DNA of 43,729 nucleotides, from the NCBI RefSeq assembly GCF_947632445.1, contig NZ_CANRPM010000021.1, positions 1 through 43,729 on the forward strand. The letters run 5' to 3'. The notes beneath the pieces are model-generated. The model saw only the letters and a program-made list of their open reading frames with translations. It was not told the DNA's origin and made no database searches. Positions 26,684 through 34,613 of the stretch are shown here, piece by piece (the stretch's first letter is position 1; the number at the start of each line of letters is the position of its first letter). The translations under genes were made by a program, and so were the position numbers. Source of the DNA: an uncultured Bacteroides sp. GTDB taxonomy: Bacteria > Bacteroidota > Bacteroidia > Bacteroidales > Bacteroidaceae.

Positions 26684-28834
26684 ATGAAACTGAAACAACT
26701 CACACTGACATACTTGCTACTGTGTACCTTAGGACTGAGTACCGCCTTGGCACAGCAAACGCTGACAAATATGAACGGTCAGACGCTGCGCGACCCATAC
26801 GGCAACCAGATAGACCCCTCGACCCAGCCGGACAACCTGAAGAACGACAGCACCAACGTGCAGGCTCCACCGCCACGTCTCTACCAGTGGCAGTTAGACG
26901 AGCGTCTGGGCGGCTGCACTCGCGTTCCCGCCGACACACTGAATCTGAACTTCCAGAACACGAACCTTGTAGAAGGCATGGAGGGACACTATAACTACTT
27001 GGGCAACTTAGGCAGCCCACGCCTGTCGCGCATATTCTTCGAACGGGAAGAATGGAAATCGGAACCGACCATGTTCCTGTCCACCTACTCCAGCTTCCTG
27101 TTCCGTCCCAGTGACTTCCACTTCACGAATAGCAACATCCCATTCTCGAACTTGACCTACTACAAGGCAGGAAGCAAAGTGAATGGCGAAGAGCGCTTCA
27201 AGTCCTATTTCTCGGTGAACGCCAACAAACGCTTAGCATTCGGATTCAACATCGACTACCTTTACGGCCGTGGCTACTATACCGACCAAGCGACAGCCTT
27301 CTTTAATGCCGGCCTCTTTGCTAGCTACATCGGCGAACACTATCAAATGCAGGCCATGTACAACAACTTCTCGCTGAAGATGAACGAAAACGGCGGTATC
27401 ACAGACGACCAGTACATCACCCGCCCGGAAAACATGCCCGAAGTGGGCGGAACCATCTACATTCCCGTTAACTTCGAACAGACAGCCAACCGCAACCATA
27501 ACTTCTACATCCACCTGACACACAGCTACCGCTTAGGCTTCACCCGTGAAACAACAAAAATAGAAGAAACCAAGGACGAGAACGCACGCCGCCGGGCACA
27601 ACGCGATAGTACGGCTGTGCCACAAGACACGCTGATAACGGAAGAGTTCGTACCGGTGACCAGCTTCATCCATACGTTCCACATCGAGCGCTCGAACCAT
27701 CACTACCGTGCCGGCATAGAACCTACAGGCAACTCCAGTCCCTACGAGAACACCTACCTGCAAGAAGGCATGAGCAACGACTCTACCCTGGCCCTGAGTG
27801 TGAAAAACGTTTTGGGCATTTCGCTACTTGAAGGTTTCAACAAGTATGCCAAGGCAGGCCTGACGGCCTACGCTTCGCACAAAGTAAGCCGCTATACGCT
27901 GATGAACTTAGGCGGCAGCGAGGCCGCACCCCGTGCCGACGGTGACGGACAGACCACACAGCCTCCCCTGCCCAACCAGATTTATACGGAACATGAAGTG
28001 TACGCCGGCGGCGAACTGGCCAAGCGTGAAGGCAACCTGCTACACTATCGTGTCAACGGCGAAGTAGGCCTGGCTGGCAAAGCCATCGGCCAGTTCCGCG
28101 TAGACGGCGACTTCGACCTGAACTTTCGTTTGGGTAAGGACACAGTGAACTTCCTGGCACGCGGCTACATCAGCAACACGTTGCCGTCGTTCTACATGCG
28201 CCACTACTACTCCAACCACTTCGCCTGGGATAACGACCTAAACAAGGAATTGCGCACCCGCGTAGAAGGTGAGCTGAACATTGACCGCTGGCGCACAAAC
28301 CTGAAAGCAGGCGTGGAGAATATTAAAAACTACACATACCTCGGCCCCACCTCACTACCCCTACAGCACAGTGGCAGCGTCCAGGTGATAGCAGCCATGC
28401 TGAAGCAGGACTTCAAACTGGGTGTCCTCCATTTGGACAACGAAGTAACGTGGCAGAAATCGAGCAATCAGTCTGTACTGCCTCTACCCGACCTCTCACT
28501 CTACCATAACCTCTATCTGCTGACGCGCCTGTTCAAGAAAGTACTGACAGTTCAGCTGGGTGCCGACGTGCATTACTTCACCGAGTACGACGCGCCTGCC
28601 TACCAGCCCGCCCTGTCACAGTTTGTCCTGCAGCCTGAAGAAAATCGGGTAAAGATAGGCGGCTATCCCATTGTAAACGTTTATGCTAACCTGCACCTGA
28701 AGCGCACCCGCATCTTCGTGATGATGTCCCACGTCAATGCAGGCATGGGTAACCGGAACTCATTCCTCGTTCCTCACTACCCCATCAACCCACGTCTGCT
28801 GAAACTGGGTTTATCGTGGACTTTCTATGACTAA
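26684..28834 (+). CDS. Putative outer-membrane porin (Porin_10 family)
   Basis: 716 aa. A signal peptide (MKLKQLTLTYLLLCTLGLSTALAQ) is followed by a region rich in Asn, Gln and Pro (25-60) and then beta-strand-rich sequence up to a C-terminal aromatic-ended strand (RLLKLGLSWTFYD). Features of the Bacteroidota 'putative porin' family include the early HYNYLGNLGSPRLSRIFFER block. The substrate is unknown. The start is fixed by the signal peptide, and no later Met could replace it. The next gene, encoding a solute-binding protein, follows after 20 bp. Confidence 0.85.
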   Translation: MKLKQLTLTYLLLCTLGLSTALAQQTLTNMNGQTLRDPYGNQIDPSTQPDNLKNDSTNVQAPPPRLYQWQLDERLGGCTRVPADTLNLNFQNTNLVEGMEGHYNYLGNLGSPRLSRIFFEREEWKSEPTMFLSTYSSFLFRPSDFHFTNSNIPFSNLTYYKAGSKVNGEERFKSYFSVNANKRLAFGFNIDYLYGRGYYTDQATAFFNAGLFASYIGEHYQMQAMYNNFSLKMNENGGITDDQYITRPENMPEVGGTIYIPVNFEQTANRNHNFYIHLTHSYRLGFTRETTKIEETKDENARRRAQRDSTAVPQDTLITEEFVPVTSFIHTFHIERSNHHYRAGIEPTGNSSPYENTYLQEGMSNDSTLALSVKNVLGISLLEGFNKYAKAGLTAYASHKVSRYTLMNLGGSEAAPRADGDGQTTQPPLPNQIYTEHEVYAGGELAKREGNLLHYRVNGEVGLAGKAIGQFRVDGDFDLNFRLGKDTVNFLARGYISNTLPSFYMRHYYSNHFAWDNDLNKELRTRVEGELNIDRWRTNLKAGVENIKNYTYLGPTSLPLQHSGSVQVIAAMLKQDFKLGVLHLDNEVTWQKSSNQSVLPLPDLSLYHNLYLLTRLFKKVLTVQLGADVHYFTEYDAPAYQPALSQFVLQPEENRVKIGGYPIVNVYANLHLKRTRIFVMMSHVNAGMGNRNSFLVPHYPINPRLLKLGLSWTFYD

Positions 28835-28854
28835 CCCCGAAAAATACCTGCACC

Positions 28855-29691
28855 ATGTACCTGAAAAGACTGAGCCCGAAAATATGGAAATACGTGGCTG
28901 TAGCCCTGGCAGGCTCGCTAATAACAACGTTTGTCCTCCAGCACGAAGACACACCGGCCGTTGACAACACTCCACGCGACTATCCGGCCATCGCTGCTGA
29001 CGGTATCCTGCGAGCCGCATTGGAGTATAATTCCATCAGCCTGCACAAAGAAGGCGACACACTTTCAGGCTTTGACTACGAATTGATAGGAGCTTTCGCC
29101 CGTGACCACAACTTGCAAGTGGACATCACGCCTGAAATGAGTTTTGAAAAGCGGCTGGAAGGACTGGCAACCGGTAAGTACGATCTGATAGCCAACGGCA
29201 TTTTAGCTACCAGCGAACTGAAGGACTCGCTGTTGCTTACCATACCCATCGCATTGACCAAAGAAGTGCTGGTACAGCGCAAGCCGACCGAAGAGAACGA
29301 CTCACTCTTCATCCGTACTCACCTGTCTTTGGCCAAACGGACACTACACGTAGTAAAAGGTTCGCCCTCCATCCTGCGCATCCGGCACTTGGGCGACGAG
29401 ATAGCCGATACCATCTATATTAAAGAAGTGGAGATGTATGGCCCCGAACAGCTGATAGCGATGGTGGCCCACGGAGACATCGACTACGCCGTGTGCGACG
29501 AACAGATAGCACGCGCCGCTGCTGAAAGCACGCCGCAAATAGACATCTCGACCGACATCAGTTTCACACAGTTCTATTCATGGGCCGTAAGCAAAAAGTC
29601 GCCTGCCCTGCTCGACAGTCTCGACACGTGGATCGAAGACTTCAAACAGAGCAGGAAATATCAGAAAATCCATCGGAAATACTATAAATAG
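28855..29691 (+). CDS. Periplasmic solute-binding protein (SBP family 3, MltF-N-like)
   Basis: 278 aa. An N-terminal signal or anchor segment (about 12-29) is followed by a type-3 bacterial extracellular solute-binding domain: LRAALEYNSISLHKEGDTLSGFDYELIGAFARDHNLQVDI, KYDLIANGILAT and YAVCDEQIARAAAE. Such domains bind amino acids or, in MltF, peptidoglycan fragments. No transglycosylase domain and no ABC permease gene is present here, so the ligand and downstream partner are open. Its link to the porin gene (20 bp) suggests a combined uptake or sensing unit. The last 50 bp overlap the 3' end of nadE on the other strand. Confidence 0.85.
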   Translation: MYLKRLSPKIWKYVAVALAGSLITTFVLQHEDTPAVDNTPRDYPAIAADGILRAALEYNSISLHKEGDTLSGFDYELIGAFARDHNLQVDITPEMSFEKRLEGLATGKYDLIANGILATSELKDSLLLTIPIALTKEVLVQRKPTEENDSLFIRTHLSLAKRTLHVVKGSPSILRIRHLGDEIADTIYIKEVEMYGPEQLIAMVAHGDIDYAVCDEQIARAAAESTPQIDISTDISFTQFYSWAVSKKSPALLDSLDTWIEDFKQSRKYQKIHRKYYK

Positions 29692-31618
29692 ACTTACTGT
29701 CAGTACACTCTTTGAGCCATGCTTCGTCCGAAGCATCGCTCGGCATGCGCCAGTCACCTCGCGGACTGAGGGAAACGCTGCCTACTTTCGGCCCGTCGGG
29801 CAGACAGGAGCGTTTGAACTGCTGGTTGAAGAAGCGGTGCAGGAAAGTCTGTAGCCATTTTCGGATAATCTCTTCATCATATACATCTTTGAAAGTACGT
29901 GCCGCCAGATAGAAAATCTTCGACGGACGGAACCCTCCGCGCAGGAAATAATAGAGGAAGAAGTCGTGCAGTTCGTAGGGACCCACCAAGTCTTCGGTAA
30001 TCTGACTAATGTTGCCGTTCTCGTCAGCCGGTATCAGTTCAGGACTGATAGGAGTATCTACAATGTCGAGCAATGTGCGGCGCGATGCATCGTCCATACC
30101 GTTTTCGGCCACCCACTTCACCAGATGCCTTACCAACGTCTTGGGCACGCTTGCATTCACGCCATACATGGACATGTGGTCGCCGTTGTACGTAGCCCAG
30201 CCCAAGGCCAGCTCCGAAAGATCGCCCGTACCGATGACCAGTCCCCACGTCTGATTGGCAATATCCATCAAAATCTGAGTACGCTCGCGAGCCTGCGAAT
30301 TCTCGTACACCACATCGTGCACCGCCGCATCGTGTCCGATGTCCTCGAAGTGTTGCAGGCAGGCCTTCTTGATGCTGACCTCGCGTACCGTCACGCCGAG
30401 CGATGTCATCAGGTCGAGTGCATTGGTGTAAGTACGATCCGTCGTACCGAAACCGGGCATCGTCACACCGATAATCCCCTTGCGCGGCCATCCCAGCTTG
30501 TCGAACGTCTTGACACAGACCAGCAGAGCCAGTGTCGAATCGAGTCCTCCCGAAATGCCTATCACCGCACTCTTGGCTTTGGTATGCGCCAGGCGTTGTG
30601 CCAGTCCGGCTACCTGAATGGAAAATATTTCTTCGCAACGTTCGTTCAGCATAACTCCTTGTGGAACAAACGGATGCGGGTCGTAGATACGCGTCAGGTT
30701 CAGTTCACGACTGTTAACCGGTTCCGTCGATATTTTGACCGCTGTTTCGGGCGCTGTCCGCCTGCGACAGGCGGCAAAGGTGGTATTCACCCGACGTTCA
30801 GAACGCAGAAATTCCACATCAATCTCGCTCACCACCAACTGTTCTTCCAGTGAGAACCTCTCATTGGCCGCCAACAACGTACCGTTCTCATAAATCAAGC
30901 CGTTACCGGCAAACACGACATCAGTAGTCGATTCGCCAAACCCGCACGAACTGAATACATAGCCTGCCAGACAACGGGCCGACTGCTGGCTCAGGAGTGA
31001 ACGAAGGTAAGCATGCTTGCCTATGGACTCATTATCGGCAGAAAGGTTGAAGATGATTTCCGCCCCCTGCAAAGCCAAGGATGAACTGGGGGGAACAACG
31101 GCCCATACATCTTCGCATATCTCGATACCGAAAGTGGTATCGGACGTTTCGAAAAGCAAATGATCGCCCATCGGCACTATCTGTCCGCACAATCGCACCG
31201 ACCGGACCGATACGTCGGAAGCCGATACAAACCAGCGCATTTCGTAGAATTCCTTGTAATTGGGCAGATAGGTCTTCGGTACGACACCCAATACCCGCCC
31301 CTTCTGAATGACAACAGCCGCATTCAGCAACTGTCCTTCGCACACTACGGGCATGCCCACAATGGAAATAATATCCAGTTGGCGCGTCGTATTGAGCACC
31401 TGCATCAGCCCCAGTTCGGCTTCTTCCAGCAGAAGCTGCTGGGCAAACAGGTCGCCACAGGTATATCCGGTGATGCACAACTCAGGGAAAGCAATAATCT
31501 GTACGCCCTTTCCGTCGGCAATGATGATTTCCTTCTCTATCTGTCCGACATTGAACTTACAGTCGGCCACATGGACACGGGGCACGGCTGCCGCCACTTT
31601 CACATATCCGTAATTCAT
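29642..31618 (-). CDS. nadE: Glutamine-dependent NAD+ synthase
   Basis: Makes NAD+ from deamido-NAD+, ATP and glutamine in the cytosol. 658 aa with two domains. The N-terminal nitrilase-type glutaminase has the Glu46 (AFPELCITGY), Lys115 (PKTYLPNYKEFYE) and Cys168 (GIEICEDVW) triad. The C-terminal synthetase carries the PPi loop SGGLDS (356-361) and the GTGDLSELALGWATYNGD block. A short Ser-rich C-terminal tail runs past the family core and lies antisense to the end of the upstream plus-strand gene. Confidence 0.95.
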   Translation of the reverse strand: MNYGYVKVAAAVPRVHVADCKFNVGQIEKEIIIADGKGVQIIAFPELCITGYTCGDLFAQQLLLEEAELGLMQVLNTTRQLDIISIVGMPVVCEGQLLNAAVVIQKGRVLGVVPKTYLPNYKEFYEMRWFVSASDVSVRSVRLCGQIVPMGDHLLFETSDTTFGIEICEDVWAVVPPSSSLALQGAEIIFNLSADNESIGKHAYLRSLLSQQSARCLAGYVFSSCGFGESTTDVVFAGNGLIYENGTLLAANERFSLEEQLVVSEIDVEFLRSERRVNTTFAACRRRTAPETAVKISTEPVNSRELNLTRIYDPHPFVPQGVMLNERCEEIFSIQVAGLAQRLAHTKAKSAVIGISGGLDSTLALLVCVKTFDKLGWPRKGIIGVTMPGFGTTDRTYTNALDLMTSLGVTVREVSIKKACLQHFEDIGHDAAVHDVVYENSQARERTQILMDIANQTWGLVIGTGDLSELALGWATYNGDHMSMYGVNASVPKTLVRHLVKWVAENGMDDASRRTLLDIVDTPISPELIPADENGNISQITEDLVGPYELHDFFLYYFLRGGFRPSKIFYLAARTFKDVYDEEIIRKWLQTFLHRFFNQQFKRSCLPDGPKVGSVSLSPRGDWRMPSDASDEAWLKECTDSKSIYSISDGFSDISCSV

Positions 31619-31688
31619 ATCCTACAAGTTTAACTACCGCAAAAATAAACCAATTTATCAATATGACCACGAAAAAAACAGGAAAACC

Positions 31689-31719
31689 TTTGGTATATAG
31701 AAAGAAGTGGTTATCTTTG
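31689..31719 (+). promoter_or_regulatory. Promoter of the perR-rubrerythrin unit
   Basis: TTTG at 31689-31692 and TATCTTTG at 31712-31719 with a 19-bp spacer, matching the Bacteroides consensus. The perR start follows at 31766. Confidence 0.8.
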
Positions 31720-31734
31720 CATCAGAATTAAAAA

Positions 31735-31747
31735 TGTAATTATTACA
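31735..31747 (+). promoter_or_regulatory. PerR-box (probable autoregulatory operator)
   Basis: TGTAAT-T-ATTACA is a perfect 6-1-6 inverted repeat that closely fits the Fur-superfamily PerR consensus (TTATAATNATTATAA). It lies 15 bp past the -7 box and 18 bp before the perR start codon, where bound repressor would block transcription start or early elongation. Confidence 0.75.
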
Positions 31748-31765
31748 ACTTTGAAAAGAGCGGAT

Positions 31766-32182
31766 ATGGATGTCATTGAACGTTTGCAAAGCCACAACAT
31801 AAAGCCCTCGGTACAGCGAATTGCCATTATGCAGTACCTGATGGATCATCATACGCATCCTACCGTAGACGAAATCTATACGGCACTTGCTCCGGGTATG
31901 CCGACCCTGTCAAAAACAACGGTGTACAACACCCTGAAACTGCTGGACGAGCATACCGCTATCCAGACCCTTACCATTGACGGACGGAATACCTGCTACG
32001 ACGGCGATACGACACCTCACGCCCATTTCCTCTGCAAGGTGTGCAACAAAGTGTACGATCTGCCATGTCCGAACGGACTCTCGGTCGAAGGATATGCAGA
32101 AACGGAAGGACACGAAATACAGGAACTCCACCTATATTATAGAGGTGTATGCAAACATTGTAAAAAAGAAAATTGTCATTGA
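31766..32182 (+). CDS. perR: Fur-family peroxide-responsive repressor (PerR-like)
   Basis: 138 aa from ATG 31766; an in-frame TTG at 31751 adds five residues. The winged helix spans about 1-80 (PTLSKTTVYNTLKLLDEH is the recognition region). All residues that bind the regulatory metal in B. subtilis PerR can be aligned: His31 (HPTVDEIY), Asp79, His85 and His87 (PHAHFLC) and Asp98. The structural zinc pairs are CxxC at 90/93 and 129/132. Such proteins sense H2O2 by Fe-catalysed His oxidation. The next gene encodes a peroxide-reducing rubrerythrin, as expected of a PerR target. Confidence 0.88.
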   Translation: MDVIERLQSHNIKPSVQRIAIMQYLMDHHTHPTVDEIYTALAPGMPTLSKTTVYNTLKLLDEHTAIQTLTIDGRNTCYDGDTTPHAHFLCKVCNKVYDLPCPNGLSVEGYAETEGHEIQELHLYYRGVCKHCKKENCH

Positions 32183-32236
32183 TTGAAACAATAAAAAGAG
32201 AAGACTAATTAATTCAAACTAAAAAACTGAGTAAAA

Positions 32237-32794
32237 ATGAAAAAGTTTAGATGTACAGTATGCGGTTACGTTCACGAAGGCGATACCGCTCCAGAGAAAT
32301 GCCCTTTGTGTAAAGCTCCTGCCAGCAAGTTTGTTGAAGTGGAAGAAACCGTAGCAGGCGGCCCCCTGACTTTTGCTGACGAACACGTAATCGGCGTAGC
32401 CAAAGGTTGCGACGACGAAATGATTAAAGACCTGAACAACCACTTCATGGGCGAATGCACCGAAGTAGGAATGTATCTCGCCATGAGCCGCCAGGCCGAC
32501 CGCGAAGGTTATCCCGAAGTAGCCGAAGCCTTCAAGCGCTACGCATGGGAAGAGGCTGAGCACGCTGCCAAGTTTGCCGAACTGCTGGGCGACTGCGTTT
32601 GGGACACCAAGACCAATTTGGAGAAGCGTATGAACGCCGAAAGCGGTGCTTGCGCAGACAAGAAGCGCATCGCCACCCGTGCCAAGGCTCTGAACTTGGA
32701 TGCCATCCACGATACAGTCCATGAAATGGCTAAGGACGAAGCCCGTCACGGCAAAGGTTTTGAAGGTCTGTACAACCGTTACTTCAAGAAATAA
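32237..32794 (+). CDS. Rubrerythrin with N-terminal rubredoxin domain (reverse rubrerythrin)
   Basis: 185 aa, cytosolic. Rubredoxin-type Fe(SCys)4 site: Cys6, Cys9, Cys22 and Cys25 at the N-terminus. A four-helix diiron domain follows, with the E-x-x-x-x-Y and ExxH ligands in [24 protein letters not shown] and [14 protein letters not shown]. In classical rubrerythrin the rubredoxin part is C-terminal; the order here is reversed, as in the clostridial H2O2-reducing 'reverse' form. It reduces peroxide with electrons from NAD(P)H-linked donors. It lies 54 bp after perR and is likely co-transcribed and repressed by it. Confidence 0.93.
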   Translation: MKKFRCTVCGYVHEGDTAPEKCPLCKAPASKFVEVEETVAGGPLTFADEHVIGVAKGCDDEMIKDLNNHFMGECTEVGMYLAMSRQADREGYPEVAEAFKRYAWEEAEHAAKFAELLGDCVWDTKTNLEKRMNAESGACADKKRIATRAKALNLDAIHDTVHEMAKDEARHGKGFEGLYNRYFKK

Positions 32795-32816
32795 TATTCT
32801 GAATATCCCTGAATGG

Positions 32817-32859
32817 AGAGAGGGTGTATCGTCAAGAGATATGTCCTCTCTTCTTTTTT
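32817..32859 (+). terminator. Intrinsic terminator of the perR-rubrerythrin unit
   Basis: 7-bp stem AGAGAGG (32817-32823) and CCTCTCT (32845-32851), followed by TCTTTTTTA. It lies 22 bp past the rubrerythrin stop codon. Confidence 0.7.
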
Positions 32860-32886
32860 ATCCCGTCATTTCATCACCTTCCCACA

Positions 32887-33001
32887 AAGCACTTTGTCAC
32901 CCTCTCATGCAGTGCTTCGTTACCTCCTCATAAAGCACTGTGTCACAACCTCATGAAGCACTGTGTTGCAACCTCACGAAGCACTGTGTCCGACTGCCTC
33001 T
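32887..33001. repeat. 23-bp tandem array, same family as 16217-16356 (array C)
   Basis: Cores lie at 32887 (AAGCACTT), 32910 (CAGTGCTT), 32933, 32956 and 32979 (all AAGCACTG), each exactly 23 bp from the next. The rest of the unit reads close to TGTCACAACCTCATG. The second unit has the core in the opposite orientation. The array occupies the space between the rubrerythrin terminator and the ECF sigma promoter; together these fill the 310-bp gap and no coding frame was seen. Confidence 0.88.
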
Positions 33002-33034
33002 CAATAAAAGATTAAGGCTTCTTCCGCTTTTTTC

Positions 33035-33065
33035 TTTGCCGCTTCTCCTATTTTTTTCATCTTTG
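33035..33065 (+). promoter_or_regulatory. Probable promoter of the ECF sigma operon
   Basis: TTTG at 33035-33038 and CATCTTTG at 33058-33065 with a 19-bp spacer; only the first base of the -7 box departs from the consensus. Confidence 0.55.
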
Positions 33066-33070
33066 ATGTC

Positions 33071-33091
33071 ACGTTTGGTCTTCTCAAACGT
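33071..33091 (+). promoter_or_regulatory. Inverted repeat before the ECF sigma gene
   Basis: ACGTTTG (33071-33077) and CAAACGT (33085-33091) form a perfect 7-bp dyad with a 7-nt gap, ending 13 bp before the sigma start codon. It is just downstream of the predicted transcription start, so it could be an operator or a leader hairpin; no T tract follows. Confidence 0.5.
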
Positions 33092-33104
33092 CCTATAGGT
33101 GTAA

Positions 33105-33623
33105 ATGGAACTCAACGAATTCAAAATAACCGTCCTGCCACTTCGGCCCAAGCTGCTGAACTATGCACTCAAGCTGACCGAGAGCCCGGAGGATGCCGAA
33201 GACGCCGTACAGGAGGTTCTGCTCAAACTGTGGAACAACCGGTTGAAGCTGAACCAATACCGAAGCGTCGAAGCATTCGCCATGACCCTGACGCACAATG
33301 TCTGCATGGACCAACGGCGGCGCAGCAGAGACAATAGCTCCATTGATCAGCTGCAAACTGTAGCCGGAGGCGGAACTCCCGACCATCTGCTTGAGCTGAA
33401 AGATGAAGTAAAGCTGATACGGACCATCATCGACTCGCTGCCCCCGCTCCAACGCACCGTCATACGGATGAAGGACGTAGAGGAATACGAGAGCGAAGAG
33501 ATTGCCCAGATAACCGGATGCAGCGCCGAGGCCATACGCAGCAACCTGTCGAGGGCGCGAAAGAAAGTGAGAGACATCTACCTGCAAACCATACAAGAAC
33601 GTAAAAGGAGGAAACAGCCATGA
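33105..33623 (+). CDS. ECF-type RNA polymerase sigma factor
   Basis: 172 aa. Region 2 spans about 15-75 (LLNYALKLTESPEDAEDAVQEVLLKLWNN, then AFAMTLTHNVCMDQRRRSR). Region 4 spans about 108-165 (IDSLPPLQRTVIRMKDVEEYESEEIAQITGCSAEAIRSNLSRARKKVRDIY) with a clear helix-turn-helix. There is no region 1 or 3, as in ECF sigmas. The 4-bp overlap with the following gene, which encodes a one-membrane-segment protein, is the usual sigma/anti-sigma arrangement. The signal and regulon are unknown. Confidence 0.93.
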   Translation: MELNEFKITVLPLRPKLLNYALKLTESPEDAEDAVQEVLLKLWNNRLKLNQYRSVEAFAMTLTHNVCMDQRRRSRDNSSIDQLQTVAGGGTPDHLLELKDEVKLIRTIIDSLPPLQRTVIRMKDVEEYESEEIAQITGCSAEAIRSNLSRARKKVRDIYLQTIQERKRRKQP

Positions 33624-34081
33624 AGACGGAAGAACTGCTTGAAAAATATTTCGACGGACAGACCACCTGCGAAGAAGAACGTGCACTGCGCCGCTTCTTC
33701 GCCTCGAACCGGGTGCCCGAACATTTAGAGGTGTATCGCCCGCTCTTTATCTGTATCGACCGGGAAGCCGAAACCTTCCGGCAAACACAGAAAGAGGAGA
33801 TCGTTCCGGCCAAACAACCGGAGACAGCCCCGAAGCCGACCCGTCTGTACCGTCTGTACTACTTGACCACAGGTATCGCCGCCGCCCTGCTACTCTGCAT
33901 CGGCATCGCAGTCCTGCTTCCCCATGCTACGACCGACCATACCGGCTACGCCATCATCGACGGACATTACTGCGACGACCCTCAACTGGTACAAGCCAAG
34001 GCACTGGAGGCTCTACGGAACGTGGGCTTCACCGATAAAGAACTGAAAGAAACCATCACTCTACCGAACATATTACCCTAA
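33620..34081 (+). CDS. Probable anti-sigma factor, single-pass membrane protein
   Basis: 153 aa. The N-terminal cytoplasmic part (1-78) includes an acidic helix (MKTEELLEKYFDGQTTCEEERALRRFFASN) of the kind seen at the start of anti-sigma proteins. One membrane segment follows (about 82-101), then a short periplasmic tail of about 50 residues. It has no FecR domain and no zinc-binding HxxxCxxC motif, so it is not a typical FecR-like or ZAS-type anti-sigma. The role is inferred from membrane topology and the 4-bp overlap with the sigma gene. Confidence 0.75.
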   Translation: MKTEELLEKYFDGQTTCEEERALRRFFASNRVPEHLEVYRPLFICIDREAETFRQTQKEEIVPAKQPETAPKPTRLYRLYYLTTGIAAALLLCIGIAVLLPHATTDHTGYAIIDGHYCDDPQLVQAKALEALRNVGFTDKELKETITLPNILP

Positions 34082-34087
34082 AATATT

Positions 34088-34564
34088 ATGAAGACAAGAG
34101 AAACCATCGCATATCGCCGCCTCATCGGCATCGTGCTGCTGACCCTCTGTTTCAGCCTCACCACATACGCCCAAAAGGGCTTGCAGATAGCCACCTTGTT
34201 CGAGAAATACAAAGACGAGAAGAACGTGACCTACGTAGAACTGAATGGAAGCATCCTCCGCTCCTACCGCATGACGGCCTATAAAAGCCTGGTCTTCGAG
34301 CAAGTGACTCCCTACAAACAGGAAATCCTACAATGCCTCAAACAGGCCATCGATACCTATCAGGTACAGAAGACGCAAGAAGTGAACGAAAGCGGTGAAC
34401 TGCGCAGCGCCTACTATCGCCTGAGCCGTACTACCGCCCAAAAGGGCAAAAAAGTGAACCGCTACATCCTCTACAAAGTCGGCAAAGAAGACAAGGCAAC
34501 CTTAGTCTACATCGAAGGCCCGCTGGATGAGGACGAACTTATGGAAATGCTGTACAAGCAATAA
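34088..34564 (+). CDS. Exported protein of unknown function in the ECF operon
   Basis: 158 aa with a clear signal peptide (1-28, ending TTYAQ). The mature part is about 130 residues of alternating helix and strand (GLQIATLFEKYKDEKNVTYVELNGSILRSYRMTAYKSLVF and NRYILYKVGKEDKATLVYIEGPLDEDELMEML). The pattern resembles the small DUF4252/DUF6108-type exported proteins often encoded beside Bacteroidales ECF sigmas, but I cannot assign it firmly. It starts 6 bp after the anti-sigma gene. Confidence 0.7.
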   Translation: MKTRETIAYRRLIGIVLLTLCFSLTTYAQKGLQIATLFEKYKDEKNVTYVELNGSILRSYRMTAYKSLVFEQVTPYKQEILQCLKQAIDTYQVQKTQEVNESGELRSAYYRLSRTTAQKGKKVNRYILYKVGKEDKATLVYIEGPLDEDELMEMLYKQ

Positions 34565-34613
34565 AGAGTGAAGAATTTATCATTAACTGCTAACCACTAA
34601 CCGTTATATAGAC

